DNA from: Rhodobiaceae bacterium
GTDB lineage: Bacteria > Pseudomonadota > Alphaproteobacteria > Parvibaculales > Parvibaculaceae
Assembly (NCBI GenBank): GCA_021404525.1
Contig: JAAWWE010000004.1
Location: forward strand, 186,001-250,000
DNA length: 64,000 bases
Direction: 5' to 3'
In this document: positions 25,274 through 35,171 of the stretch, one piece after another
Layout of the letters: every line of letters starts with the position of its first letter
How positions within the stretch are numbered: the first letter of the stretch is position 1
The notes under the pieces: model-generated
Seen by the model: the letters and a program-made list of their open reading frames with translations, nothing else
The model's database searches: none
Told to the model about the DNA's origin: nothing
Made by a program: the position numbers and the translations under genes

Positions 25274-27070
25274 ATGAGCGCCTCGACAGAATACGAATTT
25301 ACGGACCACACATTTGATGTGGTCGTGGTGGGTGCCGGTGGTGCCGGTCTTCGTGCGACATTGGGTTGCGCGCAGGCGGGCCTTAAAACCGCGAACATCA
25401 CCAAGGTCTTCCCAACCCGCTCGCACACAGTTGCGGCACAGGGCGGTATTTCCGCTGCGCTTGGCAATATGGGCCAGGACGACTGGAAATGGCACATGTA
25501 TGACACTGTAAAAGGGTCAGACTGGTTGGGTGACCAGGACGCGATTGAATATCTCTGCCGCAATGCGCCGGAAGCTGTGTATGAGCTGGAGCATTTTGGT
25601 GTGCCCTTCAGTCGGACGGAAGAAGGCAAGATTTATCAGCGTCCTTTCGGGGGCATGACCACGGAATATGGCAAGGGCATCGCACAGCGCACCTGTGCGG
25701 CGGCAGACCGGACTGGTCACGCGATCCTGCACACGCTCTATGGTCAGTCGCTCCGCTATGATGCGGAATTCTTCATCGAGTATTTTGCAATCGACCTCAT
25801 CATGGATGATGAAGGTGCCTGTGTCGGCGTTGTTGCGCTGAAGATGGACGATGGCACACTGCATCGCTTCCACAGTAATGAAACGATCCTGGCGACAGGT
25901 GGTTATGGCCGCGCTTACTTCTCGGCCACCTCTGCGCATACCTGTACGGGTGATGGCAATGCGATGGCGCTTCGTGCCGGTCTGCCGCTTCAGGACATGG
26001 AATTTGTTCAGTTCCACCCGACGGGTATTTATGGCTCTGGTTGTCTGATCACGGAAGGCTCGCGCGGAGAAGGCGGCTATCTCGTCAATTCCGAAGGGGA
26101 GCGCTTTATGGAGCGCTATGCCCCATCGGCAAAAGACCTGGCGTCTCGCGATGTGGTGTCCCGCTCCATGACCATGGAAATCCGCGAAGGGCGCGGCGTG
26201 GGCGCAGAGAATGATCATATTTTCCTGCATCTCGACCATCTGGACCCAGACATTCTCGCAGCCCGACTGCCTGGTATTTCTGAGTCCGCGCGCATTTTTG
26301 CGGGCGTCGATGTCACCAAAGAGCCGATCCCAGTGATCCCAACTGTTCACTACAATATGGGCGGTATCCCCACGAACTATCATGGGGAAGTGATTGCAGG
26401 CGACCCGAATGATGCGGAGAAAACGGTTCCGGGCCTGATGGCTATTGGTGAAGCGGCTTGCGTGTCGGTTCATGGCGCGAACCGTTTGGGCTCCAACTCT
26501 CTTATCGACCTGGTGGTGTTTGGCCGGGCGGCGGGCCTTCGCGCTGGCGAAAAACTCACCGCAGGCGGGCCGACCAAGCCGCTGCCGAAAAACGCTGGTC
26601 AGAACTCGATTGAGCGTCTGGATCGCTTCCGCAATGCCAAGGGCAGCACGCCAACCGCAGAACTGCGCGGTCGCATGCAGCGGGTGATGCAGAATAATTG
26701 CGCGGTCTACCGGACCGGTGATGTTCTGGAAGAGGGCGTCAAGCTCATGGAGCAGGTGCATGCCGGGTCAGAAGACATTGGTGTCACGGATCGTTCGCTC
26801 ATCTGGAATTCCGATCTCATTGAAACGCTTGAGTTCGACAATCTCATCATTCAGGCCCGTGCAACCATGAACGGTGCGGATGCGCGGAAGGAAAGCCGGG
26901 GCGGCCATGCCCGGGAAGACTTCTCGGATCGTGATGATGAAAACTGGATGAAGCACACACTTTCCTGGGTGGATGATGCCCGGAACGTGACGCTGACTTA
27001 TCGTCCCGTGCATACCTACACGATGACGAATGAAGTCGACTATATCGAACCCAAAGAACGCGTGTACTAA
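25274..27070 (+). CDS. sdhA: Succinate dehydrogenase flavoprotein subunit
   Basis: The 598-residue catalytic subunit oxidises succinate to fumarate. FAD-binding [12 protein letters not shown], the covalent-FAD His in [14 protein letters not shown], active-site [28 protein letters not shown] and [21 protein letters not shown] are all present. Two in-frame ATGs occur; ATG 25268 directly abuts AGGAG, so ATG 25274 with a 6-bp spacer is preferred. Confidence 0.97.
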   Translation: MSASTEYEFTDHTFDVVVVGAGGAGLRATLGCAQAGLKTANITKVFPTRSHTVAAQGGISAALGNMGQDDWKWHMYDTVKGSDWLGDQDAIEYLCRNAPEAVYELEHFGVPFSRTEEGKIYQRPFGGMTTEYGKGIAQRTCAAADRTGHAILHTLYGQSLRYDAEFFIEYFAIDLIMDDEGACVGVVALKMDDGTLHRFHSNETILATGGYGRAYFSATSAHTCTGDGNAMALRAGLPLQDMEFVQFHPTGIYGSGCLITEGSRGEGGYLVNSEGERFMERYAPSAKDLASRDVVSRSMTMEIREGRGVGAENDHIFLHLDHLDPDILAARLPGISESARIFAGVDVTKEPIPVIPTVHYNMGGIPTNYHGEVIAGDPNDAEKTVPGLMAIGEAACVSVHGANRLGSNSLIDLVVFGRAAGLRAGEKLTAGGPTKPLPKNAGQNSIERLDRFRNAKGSTPTAELRGRMQRVMQNNCAVYRTGDVLEEGVKLMEQVHAGSEDIGVTDRSLIWNSDLIETLEFDNLIIQARATMNGADARKESRGGHAREDFSDRDDENWMKHTLSWVDDARNVTLTYRPVHTYTMTNEVDYIEPKERVY

Positions 27071-27088
27071 GGCGGCGAGGAGAGACAG

Positions 27089-27868
27089 ATGGTTGAACTA
27101 GCACTGCCTAAAGGCTCCAAGCCCAGCAAAGGCAAGAAGCACGCCGCTCCTGCGGACGCGAAAAACCTTCGCACGTTCAAGGTCTATCGCTATGACCCGG
27201 ACGGTGGCGCTGACCCGAGCATTGATGAATATCAGGTCGACATGGATAGCTGCGGGCCCATGGTGCTCGACGCGCTTATCAAGATCAAAAACGAAACTGA
27301 TCCCACGCTTACCTTCCGCCGGTCCTGCCGGGAAGGTATTTGCGGGTCCTGCGCCATGAATATTGATGGCACCAATACGCTTGCCTGCACCAAGGGCATT
27401 GATGAGGTGAAGGGCGAGGTAAAGATTTATCCATTGCCGCATATGGATGTGGTGAAGGACCTGGTTCCCGATCTCACGAACTTCTATGCGCAGCATGCGT
27501 CGATCGAGCCTTGGCTTCAGACGACATCCGTGCAGCCGGAAAAAGAATGGAAGCAGTCAACGGAAGACCGCGAAAAGCTCGACGGTCTTTATGAGTGCAT
27601 TCTCTGTGCCTGTTGCTCAACGTCGTGCCCCTCTTACTGGTGGAATGGCGATCGCTATCTGGGCCCAGCTGTTCTATTGCAGGCCTACCGGTGGTTGATT
27701 GATAGCCGCGATGAAGCGACGGGTGAGCGTCTCGACAATCTGGAAGACCCTTTCCGACTTTATCGCTGTCACACGATCATGAACTGCGCGAAGGCCTGTC
27801 CGAAGGGCCTTAGCCCCGCGAAGGCGATTGCCGAGATCAAGAAGATGATGGTCGAACGCCGCGTCTGA
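27089..27868 (+). CDS. sdhB: Succinate dehydrogenase iron-sulfur subunit
   Basis: The 259-residue subunit carries three Fe-S centres from SdhA to the membrane quinone site: 2Fe-2S ligands in [16 protein letters not shown], then LACTKG, and the C-terminal 4Fe-4S/3Fe-4S ligands in [18 protein letters not shown] and [23 protein letters not shown] precedes the ATG. It ends the sdh operon, with a terminator 25 bp later. Confidence 0.97.
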   Translation: MVELALPKGSKPSKGKKHAAPADAKNLRTFKVYRYDPDGGADPSIDEYQVDMDSCGPMVLDALIKIKNETDPTLTFRRSCREGICGSCAMNIDGTNTLACTKGIDEVKGEVKIYPLPHMDVVKDLVPDLTNFYAQHASIEPWLQTTSVQPEKEWKQSTEDREKLDGLYECILCACCSTSCPSYWWNGDRYLGPAVLLQAYRWLIDSRDEATGERLDNLEDPFRLYRCHTIMNCAKACPKGLSPAKAIAEIKKMMVERRV

Positions 27869-27892
27869 TCGTTTTTGCATTTTCTAAGTTTC

Positions 27893-27926
27893 AAAGGCCG
27901 CTGCCTCACAAGGTGGTGGCCTTTTT
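27893..27926 (+). terminator. Terminator of sdhCDAB
   Basis: AAAGGCC (27893-27899) pairs with GGCCTTT (27918-27924) with an extended inner stem CTGCCT/AGGTGG, followed by a T-run. Confidence 0.85.
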
Positions 27927-27983
27927 GTTTTGGGCGCTCACCCTGAGGAGGTGATTGGTTCTCTGCAGTGCTTCAAACAAATA

Positions 27984-28076
27984 CGTCATACCCGGGCTTG
28001 TCCCGGGTATCCAGGGCAAGGAAATGCCCACCGTGCCCCAAGCCCCTGGATTGCCGGAACAAGTCCGGCAATGACG
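27984..28076. repeat. Dispersed palindromic repeat (REP/MITE-like) in the sdhB-pentapeptide gap
   Basis: The 305-bp gap 27869-28173 contains the sdh terminator and this roughly 93-bp imperfect inverted repeat. The arms are CGTCATACCCGGGCTTGTCC... and the complementary ...GGAACAAGTCCGGCAATGACG, with CCAGGG and CCCTGG partners further in. Each arm is itself a small hairpin (CCCGGG...CCCGGG and TTGCCGGA...TCCGGCAA). This sequence style is a common intergenic repeat in alphaproteobacteria. No coding potential was seen. Confidence 0.65.
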
Positions 28077-28173
28077 GTTGTGGGGGGTGAAGGGTAGTGC
28101 TCAATAAACCACGCCTTGACGTGGACATAAGAATCGGGAGTCCTATTCAAAATAGCTGTTTTGGACGAAGCTT

Positions 28174-29535
28174 ATGAACCCGATCTACATAGTTTGGGAA
28201 TTGATCGATGACTTGATCGGCGACTTGGAGCGGATTTGCTGCGGTGTTGCGCGTTCGCCAGTGCCCTACCTTGGCTTTGGCTTCGGCGCCGTCATTGTGA
28301 CCTGGTTGTTATTAGGTCGCTCAGACGGCGGTGATTTTCTCTCCGTTGCGTTCTGGAGCAGGGACCCAGAAGGCATGCGCAACCTACTCTGGGCGCTTGC
28401 GACTATCGCAGCAGGTGCCGCAGGGCTCTATGGTCTTTCACTTGCCGCTCGTCGAACCAAAACCTTGGATGAACAGGCGCGGATTGCTGAAGAGAACCGC
28501 AAGCTCTCAGAGCAGGCGCAGATTACCGACCGATTCACGAGGGCCGTTGAGCAGCTGGGACACGAAAACCGATCTGTTCGATTGGGTGCGATCTATGCGT
28601 TGGAGCGCATCGCTAAAGACAGTGAGCGTGATTTTGACGTGATCATGGGCACTCTCGCCGCGTATGCTCGTGTTCAAGCACCGTTTGCATATAAGCAAAG
28701 TTCATCCCCTGCCGTTTCGTTCGATGCTTTTAATGTCGCCGTTGAAACCCCTGATATTGGTGCGGATTATCAAAAACAATTTGAGAAATATCGACCCTCA
28801 GTAGATGTAGAGGCAGCACTACTGGTGTTGTCACGAGTGATACCGCGAAACCATCCGTTGAGAACTTTCCGCAGGATCGACCTAAGGTTTACAGATTTAA
28901 GGGGGCTTGATCTTCCCCAATCAGACTTTTCTGGTTTCCGCTTTGATTTCTCAAATTTTGACGGTGCTAACTTGATCGAGTCTTCTTTGCGGAATGTTTC
29001 ACTGAATCATGCAAGTCTCAATGCTGTGCGATTGGAGCATTCAGACCTCACAGAGGCGACGTTAAAGGGGGCGACGCTCATACGCAGCCAGCTCTCTGAC
29101 GCGATTCTTACTAAGGCCAACTTATCAGAGTGCGAGTTGCTCCGAACCAATCTGTGGAGTTCGGAGTGTGTCGGGTCATCGTTTCGCCTGGCCAATCTAG
29201 CAGGCGCGCATATGGGTGAGGGGAACTTCAGTGGTAGCAACTTTTTTGCAGCAACCATGTGGGGGGTGCAGGCTCACAACTCCAATTTTACAAGTGTAGA
29301 TATGGGACATGTAGATCTAGCTGGCTCTTTTCTTCAGAATGCGTGTTTTCGTTTGGCTTGCCTCATTGAAGGCTGTTTGGTGCACGCAAATGTTAGGGAC
29401 TCAATCTTTGAAGGGGCACAAATCGATGAAGCCGATTTTCTCGACGTTACTGGCTTGGAGTCTTCGCAACTTTCCTCGGCAGGATTCGTTGCAGGCCATC
29501 CGCCCGTAAATTTGCCCAATGAGATCTCTGGTTAG
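28174..29535 (+). CDS. Pentapeptide-repeat membrane protein
   Basis: A 453-residue protein. Two membrane helices (about 33-50 and 70-91) are followed by a coiled coil (about 92-120) with QITDRFTRAVEQLGHENRSV then RLGAIYALERIAKDSERDF, a cassette often found in front of pentapeptide repeats, and then about 35 pentapeptide units of the form A(D/N)LxX from residue 230 to 440 (DFSNFDGANLIESSLRNVSL and so on), forming a right-handed quadrilateral beta-helix facing the cytoplasm or periplasm. Codon third positions appear less G/C-rich than neighbours and it adjoins a dispersed repeat, so it may be acquired. Function unknown; not evidently a gyrase-protection protein. Confidence 0.85.
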   Translation: MNPIYIVWELIDDLIGDLERICCGVARSPVPYLGFGFGAVIVTWLLLGRSDGGDFLSVAFWSRDPEGMRNLLWALATIAAGAAGLYGLSLAARRTKTLDEQARIAEENRKLSEQAQITDRFTRAVEQLGHENRSVRLGAIYALERIAKDSERDFDVIMGTLAAYARVQAPFAYKQSSSPAVSFDAFNVAVETPDIGADYQKQFEKYRPSVDVEAALLVLSRVIPRNHPLRTFRRIDLRFTDLRGLDLPQSDFSGFRFDFSNFDGANLIESSLRNVSLNHASLNAVRLEHSDLTEATLKGATLIRSQLSDAILTKANLSECELLRTNLWSSECVGSSFRLANLAGAHMGEGNFSGSNFFAATMWGVQAHNSNFTSVDMGHVDLAGSFLQNACFRLACLIEGCLVHANVRDSIFEGAQIDEADFLDVTGLESSQLSSAGFVAGHPPVNLPNEISG

Positions 29536-29703
29536 ACACATCCACATGGTGTGGATTTTGTGTTGGTGACACTGCCAATTGATTCCATGCTTCGACCCGC
29601 CTCAACATTGCCGCAAAGGTGTCCCTGGGTTGCCGCAGTCAGGTCCAAGTGCTGCCTGGATGAAACATGAAAGTGCTCCCTGTCATTACTAGGGGACGTT
29701 TCC

Positions 29704-31077
29704 ATGTCAGCAATCGATCCAGCACAAACCGCCCATCCTTCTTTCCGTCCATCCCTGCACAGTCCAGGGGTGAAGTTCTTTGTGATTTGCGGGCTCACGC
29801 TGGCGCTTATGATCCCGATGCTTTTTGTCTGGATGCTGATTGAGGACCGTGAAGCTCACGAAGCGCAAGTGGTGCAAGAGGTGGCGGAGAGCTGGGGCGC
29901 CGCCCAAAGCATTGCGGGACCTTTTCTGGTGGTGCCCTTCAGAGGCAGTTTTACGAACACCCAGAATGGCGTGACGACAAATGTGTCGCGGAAGGATTTT
30001 CTGATTGTCCTTCCGGAGGAAATGAACGCGACGTCCCGCAATGAGGTGTCGCTGCGCACGCGCGCGATCTATGAAGTGCCGGTCTATCATGCAGACATGT
30101 TGATTGAGGGGCGTTTCCCGGCCCGCGAGAAGATTATGGACCGACTGCCGGAGGGATATCAGCCGCAATGGGATGACGCGTTTGTCGCGCTTCGCGTTCA
30201 GGACCCGACGGGTCTTCGCGACGTGCCGGGGCTGCGCCTTGGTGCGGCGCCTGAGCCGATTGACTTTGTGCCCAGTCTCAACCTGCCGCAGAGTGACGGG
30301 TATGGGGGGCTTCATGTGCCCCTGTCAGATGGCGCGTTGGAGGAGGCTCTTACCTATTCCGCCACTTTGAGTTTCAACGGCACCCAGTCCTTAAGTGTCG
30401 CACCCGTCGGGCAGACCAGTTCTGTTCATATGGCGTCGGATTGGCTGCACCCCAGTTTTGGGGGCGGTTATCTGCCAGATACCTATGTTTTGAGTGCCGC
30501 CGGATTTGAGGCGGATTGGTCCGTACCCTATGTGGCGCGGTCCTATCCCCAATCCTGGCTCTATTCAGAACAGAACATCTCGCCGCTTTTCGGAAAGGCG
30601 GTGAAGGTCGGGTTTGTGGAAGAGGCGGACAATTATCAGCTTGTCTCACGGTCGGCGAAATACGCGATCCTCTTTCTGGCAACCGCATTCCTCGCCGTGT
30701 TCCTTTTGGAGCTGCAGGCAGGAACGCGCGTGCATGCAGTGCAATATGTCTTGTTTGGCTTTGGCCTTGTGATCTTTTACGTGCTGCTTCTCGCCTTCGC
30801 GGAGGTCATTGGGTTCGCGGCTGCCTATGCGGTCGCAAGTATTGCTGTGGCATTGCTCAATGGGGGTTATGTGACCGCCATCTTCGGGCAAGCCCGGCGC
30901 GGCGCGATTGCCGCTCTCTCCCTTCTCGGGCTCTATGGGCTGCTTTATGTCATTCTTCAGGTGGCGGCCTATGCCCTGCTGGTCGGGGCGATGACGGCAT
31001 TCGGCGCGCTTGCGGTGACCATGTACGCCACCCGATCGGTGGATTGGTCGGGCGTGGTCGGAGGGCCTTCGGAGTGA
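29704..31077 (+). CDS. creD: Inner-membrane protein CreD
   Basis: A 457-residue CreD-family protein. An N-terminal helix (FFVICGLTLALMIPMLFVWM) with the following IEDREAHEAQVVQEVAESWG is the family start; a periplasmic domain of about 270 residues contains GPFLVVPF and PSFGGGYLPD; six or so C-terminal helices include KYAILFLATAFLAVFLLE and VQYVLFGFGLVIFYVLLL. In E. coli creD is induced by CreBC and affects envelope integrity and colicin tolerance. The creBC two-component genes are not next to it here. Confidence 0.92.
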   Translation: MSAIDPAQTAHPSFRPSLHSPGVKFFVICGLTLALMIPMLFVWMLIEDREAHEAQVVQEVAESWGAAQSIAGPFLVVPFRGSFTNTQNGVTTNVSRKDFLIVLPEEMNATSRNEVSLRTRAIYEVPVYHADMLIEGRFPAREKIMDRLPEGYQPQWDDAFVALRVQDPTGLRDVPGLRLGAAPEPIDFVPSLNLPQSDGYGGLHVPLSDGALEEALTYSATLSFNGTQSLSVAPVGQTSSVHMASDWLHPSFGGGYLPDTYVLSAAGFEADWSVPYVARSYPQSWLYSEQNISPLFGKAVKVGFVEEADNYQLVSRSAKYAILFLATAFLAVFLLELQAGTRVHAVQYVLFGFGLVIFYVLLLAFAEVIGFAAAYAVASIAVALLNGGYVTAIFGQARRGAIAALSLLGLYGLLYVILQVAAYALLVGAMTAFGALAVTMYATRSVDWSGVVGGPSE

Positions 31078-31203
31078 CGAATTCTTCCTGAGACCGAGCA
31101 AAAAATAGCCGTTCTCTCCCAAAATCAAATGCACAGCTTGCATGGGGTTTTTGGTGCGGTAGAGTGGCATGCAAACGGGGTACGCAACATAGGAGCCTGG
31201 ACA

Positions 31204-31704
31204 GTGAACCAGATCAAAAGCCTTTTCGGCGCAGCGCTATTTACTCTTGGAACGATGGGCATTGCTGCCGCACCTGCGAGCGCTGCTGAATATATCGGGA
31301 CGGTTGAACCCAACGACATTGTCGAGATGCTTCGGGACAATGGGTATGATGATGTTCGTATCGCAGATACTGATTACGAAGATCTGCCGATCCTGAATTT
31401 CAAGCTCGCGGACTCAAATGCCGTCATCTACTTCTATGAATGTGGGAAGACAGGTAAGGCGTGTGAGTTCCTGCAGCTCTATGTGGGTTGGTCGATGGAC
31501 AATCGTCCGAGCTACAAAGCTATCAATGACTTCAATGCGGGTGAGCGTTTCAGTCAGGCTTATATCGATGATGAGAACGACCCGGTGATTGAGCAGTGGG
31601 TCACGCTTGAAGGTGGCATCTCTGACGTCAACTTCATCAACACGGTCGCGACCTTTGGCGAAGTGGTTGAAAAGTTTGAAGACCTGATTGAGTGGGAAGG
31701 CTAA
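31204..31704 (+). CDS. Secreted YbjN-domain protein
   Basis: A 166-residue exported protein. The start is GTG 31204, preceded by AGGAG at 31191-31195, giving a signal peptide ending APASAAEY. The mature part matches the YbjN family (DIVEMLRDNGYDDVRIADTD, FYECGKTGKACEFLQLYVGW, FINTVATFGEVVEKFEDLIE). YbjN-like proteins are type III chaperone-like folds of uncertain function, here with an added signal peptide, a combination frequent in alphaproteobacteria. The in-frame ATG at 31129 would add residues before the signal peptide and is not supported. Confidence 0.78.
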   Translation: MNQIKSLFGAALFTLGTMGIAAAPASAAEYIGTVEPNDIVEMLRDNGYDDVRIADTDYEDLPILNFKLADSNAVIYFYECGKTGKACEFLQLYVGWSMDNRPSYKAINDFNAGERFSQAYIDDENDPVIEQWVTLEGGISDVNFINTVATFGEVVEKFEDLIEWEG

Positions 31705-31730
31705 GCCTCTCCCGCGTACAAGACTTAAGG

Positions 31731-31770
31731 CGCCCTCTCTTTCTGACCGAAGGGGAGGGCGTTTTCTTTT
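31731..31770 (+). terminator. Terminator after the YbjN-like gene
   Basis: CGCCCTC (31731-31737) pairs with GAGGGCG (31755-31761), followed by TTTTCTTTT. Confidence 0.8.
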
Positions 31771-31794
31771 GTGCCGCGCAATGTTGCCAGCGCT

Positions 31795-32097
31795 TTAGCC
31801 AATCACTTGTGTGTTCTCGACCTGGTGAATGTTGACCTTAGGCGGTGTTGAGGAGAGCTCACCCGCGGCTGCCATGAATTCCAGGCAATAGTCTTGAGCA
31901 AAGTGAAAGTCGACGGCCGCCTGGTCCTTCCATTCTTCGTAAAAGAGGAATGTGCCGGGCGCCATGGCATCTTCGTAATAGCCATAGTTGAGGCAGCCTT
32001 CTTCCTTCCGGGAGAGGGTCACTTGGCGTTCTGCCACAGGGCGGAAGGCGTCGATCTTGTCTGCGGCAATGGCGGCCTGTCCGGTAATGACGATCAT
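31795..32097 (-). CDS. Putative quinol monooxygenase (antibiotic biosynthesis monooxygenase domain)
   Basis: A 100-residue ABM-fold protein (MIVITGQAAIAADKIDAFRP, EEGCLNYGYYEDAMAPGTFL then FYEEWKDQAAVDFHFAQDY). The family includes YgiN-type quinol monooxygenases and haem or aldehyde-modifying enzymes; residues for a specific activity cannot be assigned. AAGGAGG lies 6 bp upstream of the start. It is convergent with the YbjN-like gene and, 66 bp away, tandem with the autotransporter. Confidence 0.8.
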   Translation of the reverse strand: MIVITGQAAIAADKIDAFRPVAERQVTLSRKEEGCLNYGYYEDAMAPGTFLFYEEWKDQAAVDFHFAQDYCLEFMAAAGELSSTPPKVNIHQVENTQVIG

Positions 32098-32163
32098 AGT
32101 AAGCCTCCTTATAGGGTTTGCTTGGTTGCCCTGATGCTAACAAGAACTGTACACCAAACGGTC

Positions 32164-35037
32164 CTAAAAGCTCAGCTTTGCAGCGGCGCTCAAGCGGTGA
32201 CGGCTCGCGTCAGCGCGGCCGATGTCGGTTTCTGCCTCGAGCTCAAATCTCCACCCATCATGCCGGCTGAGGATCGCTCCGGCGCCCAGGCGAACCCAAT
32301 CTTGGGCGACGTTGTTTCCCTGGCTGGTCATGAGGTTGGTGGGAGCGGAGACAAAATTGGAGGTGATTATTGTCGCCTCGTCCTTGAACTCGTGTGTCCA
32401 AACCGCCCTCAGGAATGGGCGCAGGTTTGCCTCGCTTAGCGTGTATTCTTTGGCGAGCTGCAGCCCCAACGCAGATCGCAGACTTGTTTGTGAGAGGTCG
32501 CGAACCGTTGCGGCAAGGGCAGCATGGCCGGTTTCGCTATAGCCGTCAGTGTTTGTGTCGCTGAATTCGACACTCGCCAAAGGTGTCAAAACCAGGTCAG
32601 TGAGGTCGGCATTATCTGGGTTGTGGTCCTCAAGCTGGATGTCAAAGCCAAGTGTGGCTCCTAAAACAATCGCTCGGCTCTTTGTGTCGCCGGTGGCACG
32701 GAGCGTGACTGCTCCGACAGATGCTCTGCGGTCGATGTCGATATCACTCATTGAAACAGCGGCGAAAGCGTCAAGCCAAACGCCGACATCTGTTTTGTGG
32801 GTGCCATATAGGCTGAGCGCTGCGCCTTCGCTTTCTACTCGTCCACCGCTAGCGGGACTTGTCTGTGACACAAGGTAGCTCACTGCGGCGCCTGCTGTGG
32901 TACCGGGAGCTAGTTTGCGGTCAAGGCCAATTGTCATGGCCTGGGTCCAGTAGCCATCTTCGCCCCCATTCTGACCGTCGACATCCCCAAAAACGGTATC
33001 GCTCGCGATCAAGATGCCCCAATCACCATCGGCGTTGCCGGAAGGCAAGGCGATGCCGAGCGCGTTTTCTTCCTCATCTGCCTCGGGCGCATGCTCTGCG
33101 GTTGGTGTTGCCAGGGCTGCGTTGAAGGCAGACGTCATTCTGTCCATAAACGGATTGGGCGCTGTGTCGATTTCCTGAAGAGCATGTGTGTCCTCCGTGA
33201 AGTTTCTCGCTGCTGCGACCCGCGTCTCAGACTGTCCGGCTCGGATTGCTGCCAGTCGGTTTCCGATCTGTCCCCCGACAATGCCTGCGCCGCCACCCCG
33301 AGTTGGCGTTCCGCCGTTCGTGTTGGTGTTTGGCGTAATCAGCGCGAGGGCATTTCTTAGATCTTGCGCGCTCAATGGATCGATGGAGTTGAAGAAATCC
33401 TCCGTGCCCGCTAAGCCGCGCAATGCATCCAATGCACTCGCCGTATCGGAGTTTTCTCCGCCACCAAGGACCGCATTAAAACTCTGTCGGCCGATGGTGA
33501 CTTCATAACCCGTCGCTGTCAGGCTTTCGCCCGTCACAATTAATGTGCCAGGCAGGTTGGGCGCTGTGTCATCCCAATCGCCGGTCAGAATACCTGCGTT
33601 AACGAGCAAGAATGTTTCACCGTTTTCAGGTAGAGCGCCACCAGGGGCGATGGAGAGCGCAAGGACGCCGCCAATATCAGCGATGCCGGTGACACGCAGT
33701 TGATCACTTTGATCGCCGTCAATTTCTATCGACAAGGTTGCGTCATCGGAAAGGGTCAGGTTCCCAACCACGTTTAGGGTGCCGATGGAGTTCCCTGGAG
33801 CGATGGTGCCTGCAGTCGCCGTGATTCCATTCACCGTCGCCAGGTTGCCGGAACCTGACAGCATTCCACCATTGATGTTGAGACCGAGTGCTGCGAATTG
33901 ACCATTGAGCTTTAGGGTGCCGTTGCTCAAACGCGATGTGCCCTCCGTGGCAAGGGTCGCACCATTTTCAACGGTCAGTTGCGCACCTGGATTGGTGATC
34001 AGGACGCGATCCACGATTTGGTTTTGTGTCACCGAGGTTTCGCCGCTTCCGATCGTGACGTCGAAAAAGCTTTTAAATGTTGCTGATGCCCCTGCTGCTG
34101 AATTCTGGGGAACAACACCGCCGCCCCAATGCTGCGGATCAGCCCAGTTTCCTGAACCGAGGGATGTCGCTGCCTTGAGCGGGTTGTTTGTCTGTATCCA
34201 ATCGTAGTTGGTCGCCGTCGCTGTCCATAAGGCGATGCTGCCATAGGCGCCAAGTGGCGGGAAGCTCGTGGTGCCGCCGACCACTGTTCCGATGAGAACC
34301 AGACTTCCATCGGACTTCACAAAAAACAGGGGACCACCACTATCGCCCGGTCCCGGAACTCCTTCGTTCGGAAGTGCACCGCCGCCGGCAATGTTAGGCA
34401 CGATGAGGTTGGGATCATCGAAATCTGCGATATAGAATCTGCCGCCTGACCCTACTGGCTCGAATCCGTCAATCACATTATTGACGGTGCGCAATTGCCC
34501 GTCCGAGTTTGAGGAGGGATTGGAGGCGGTCCCACTCGAGCCGTATCCGACCGATATGACCGGGGTGCCCAAAGGCGCAAACTCATTTGTCGGTTCGATG
34601 GGTGTTACGTTTTCAACGGGTTGTTCGAGCGTCAGAAGTGCAACATCGTTTGCCGAGAAAAAGCTCGTTCGGTTCGTATAGCCCGGGTGAACGAGATGTG
34701 ATCCCGCCAGAATGTCAGGCGCGTTGATGGTTGTTGTGGGCGTAAAGGTAACCCCGAACGTTGTGGCTGGTGCCACGCCGTCGAAACAATGACTTGCCGT
34801 CAGGATCGTTCGGGCGTTGATGAGTGTGCCAGTGCACACATTCTCTGAACCCGGCAGTGTGATGTTGACGACGGGAGTAAATTTGGTGTCCGTCTCAATA
34901 ATGTTGCCGATGCCGCCTGCATTCGCGACGACATCATCCCGGAGATTGCCCGCGTATGACGGTGTAACGGCCATCAAAAACGCGCACATCTGTGCTGTCA
35001 GCGCGCGTTTGCGGCGCCAGCATTGCTTCAGTTTCAT
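32164..35037 (-). CDS. Autotransporter with trypsin-like serine protease passenger (type Va secretion)
   Basis: A 957-residue secreted protein. The signal peptide (MKLKQCWRRKRALTAQMCAF ... SYA) is followed by a chymotrypsin-fold protease with triad His83 in LTASHC, Asp131 in NDVALL and Ser233 in GPGDSGGP. A beta-helix-like stalk (about 300-560) contains passenger-repeat motifs such as NGTLKLNGQFAALGLNINGG and a TIAPGNSIGTLNVVG element. The C-terminal 270 residues are an autotransporter beta-barrel ending LSAAAKLSF with the terminal Phe. The triad is intact, so it is probably an active surface or released protease. ATG 35037 is chosen over upstream in-frame 35085 because the signal peptide starts there and GGGGGAG lies upstream. 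Confidence 0.9.
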   Translation of the reverse strand: MKLKQCWRRKRALTAQMCAFLMAVTPSYAGNLRDDVVANAGGIGNIIETDTKFTPVVNITLPGSENVCTGTLINARTILTASHCFDGVAPATTFGVTFTPTTTINAPDILAGSHLVHPGYTNRTSFFSANDVALLTLEQPVENVTPIEPTNEFAPLGTPVISVGYGSSGTASNPSSNSDGQLRTVNNVIDGFEPVGSGGRFYIADFDDPNLIVPNIAGGGALPNEGVPGPGDSGGPLFFVKSDGSLVLIGTVVGGTTSFPPLGAYGSIALWTATATNYDWIQTNNPLKAATSLGSGNWADPQHWGGGVVPQNSAAGASATFKSFFDVTIGSGETSVTQNQIVDRVLITNPGAQLTVENGATLATEGTSRLSNGTLKLNGQFAALGLNINGGMLSGSGNLATVNGITATAGTIAPGNSIGTLNVVGNLTLSDDATLSIEIDGDQSDQLRVTGIADIGGVLALSIAPGGALPENGETFLLVNAGILTGDWDDTAPNLPGTLIVTGESLTATGYEVTIGRQSFNAVLGGGENSDTASALDALRGLAGTEDFFNSIDPLSAQDLRNALALITPNTNTNGGTPTRGGGAGIVGGQIGNRLAAIRAGQSETRVAAARNFTEDTHALQEIDTAPNPFMDRMTSAFNAALATPTAEHAPEADEEENALGIALPSGNADGDWGILIASDTVFGDVDGQNGGEDGYWTQAMTIGLDRKLAPGTTAGAAVSYLVSQTSPASGGRVESEGAALSLYGTHKTDVGVWLDAFAAVSMSDIDIDRRASVGAVTLRATGDTKSRAIVLGATLGFDIQLEDHNPDNADLTDLVLTPLASVEFSDTNTDGYSETGHAALAATVRDLSQTSLRSALGLQLAKEYTLSEANLRPFLRAVWTHEFKDEATIITSNFVSAPTNLMTSQGNNVAQDWVRLGAGAILSRHDGWRFELEAETDIGRADASRHRLSAAAKLSF

Positions 35038-35147
35038 TGCAAGAACTCTCCCCCACTTGCCAGATCTTCGTCCGGCTATCCCCAATTTTTATAGGCCATA
35101 GGTAGTGTTTTGAGTCAATAGAGCCGATTAGGGGTTGCAATCTCATT

Positions 35148-35171
35148 ATATTTCTATAATTATCAAAATAT
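35148..35171. promoter_or_regulatory. ArsR-type operator overlapping a -10 box
   Basis: ATATTT (35148-35153) and AAATAT (35166-35171) bracket an AT-rich centre containing TATAAT (35155-35160). The arrangement, reaching the arsR start, is typical of ArsR/SmtB-family operators and predicts autorepression relieved by arsenite. Confidence 0.5.

Noticed and set aside
25517-26761. Long open frame antisense to sdhA
   Set aside because: It lies wholly opposite a strongly conserved gene, has a His/Arg-rich shadow composition and no ribosome site or known domain.
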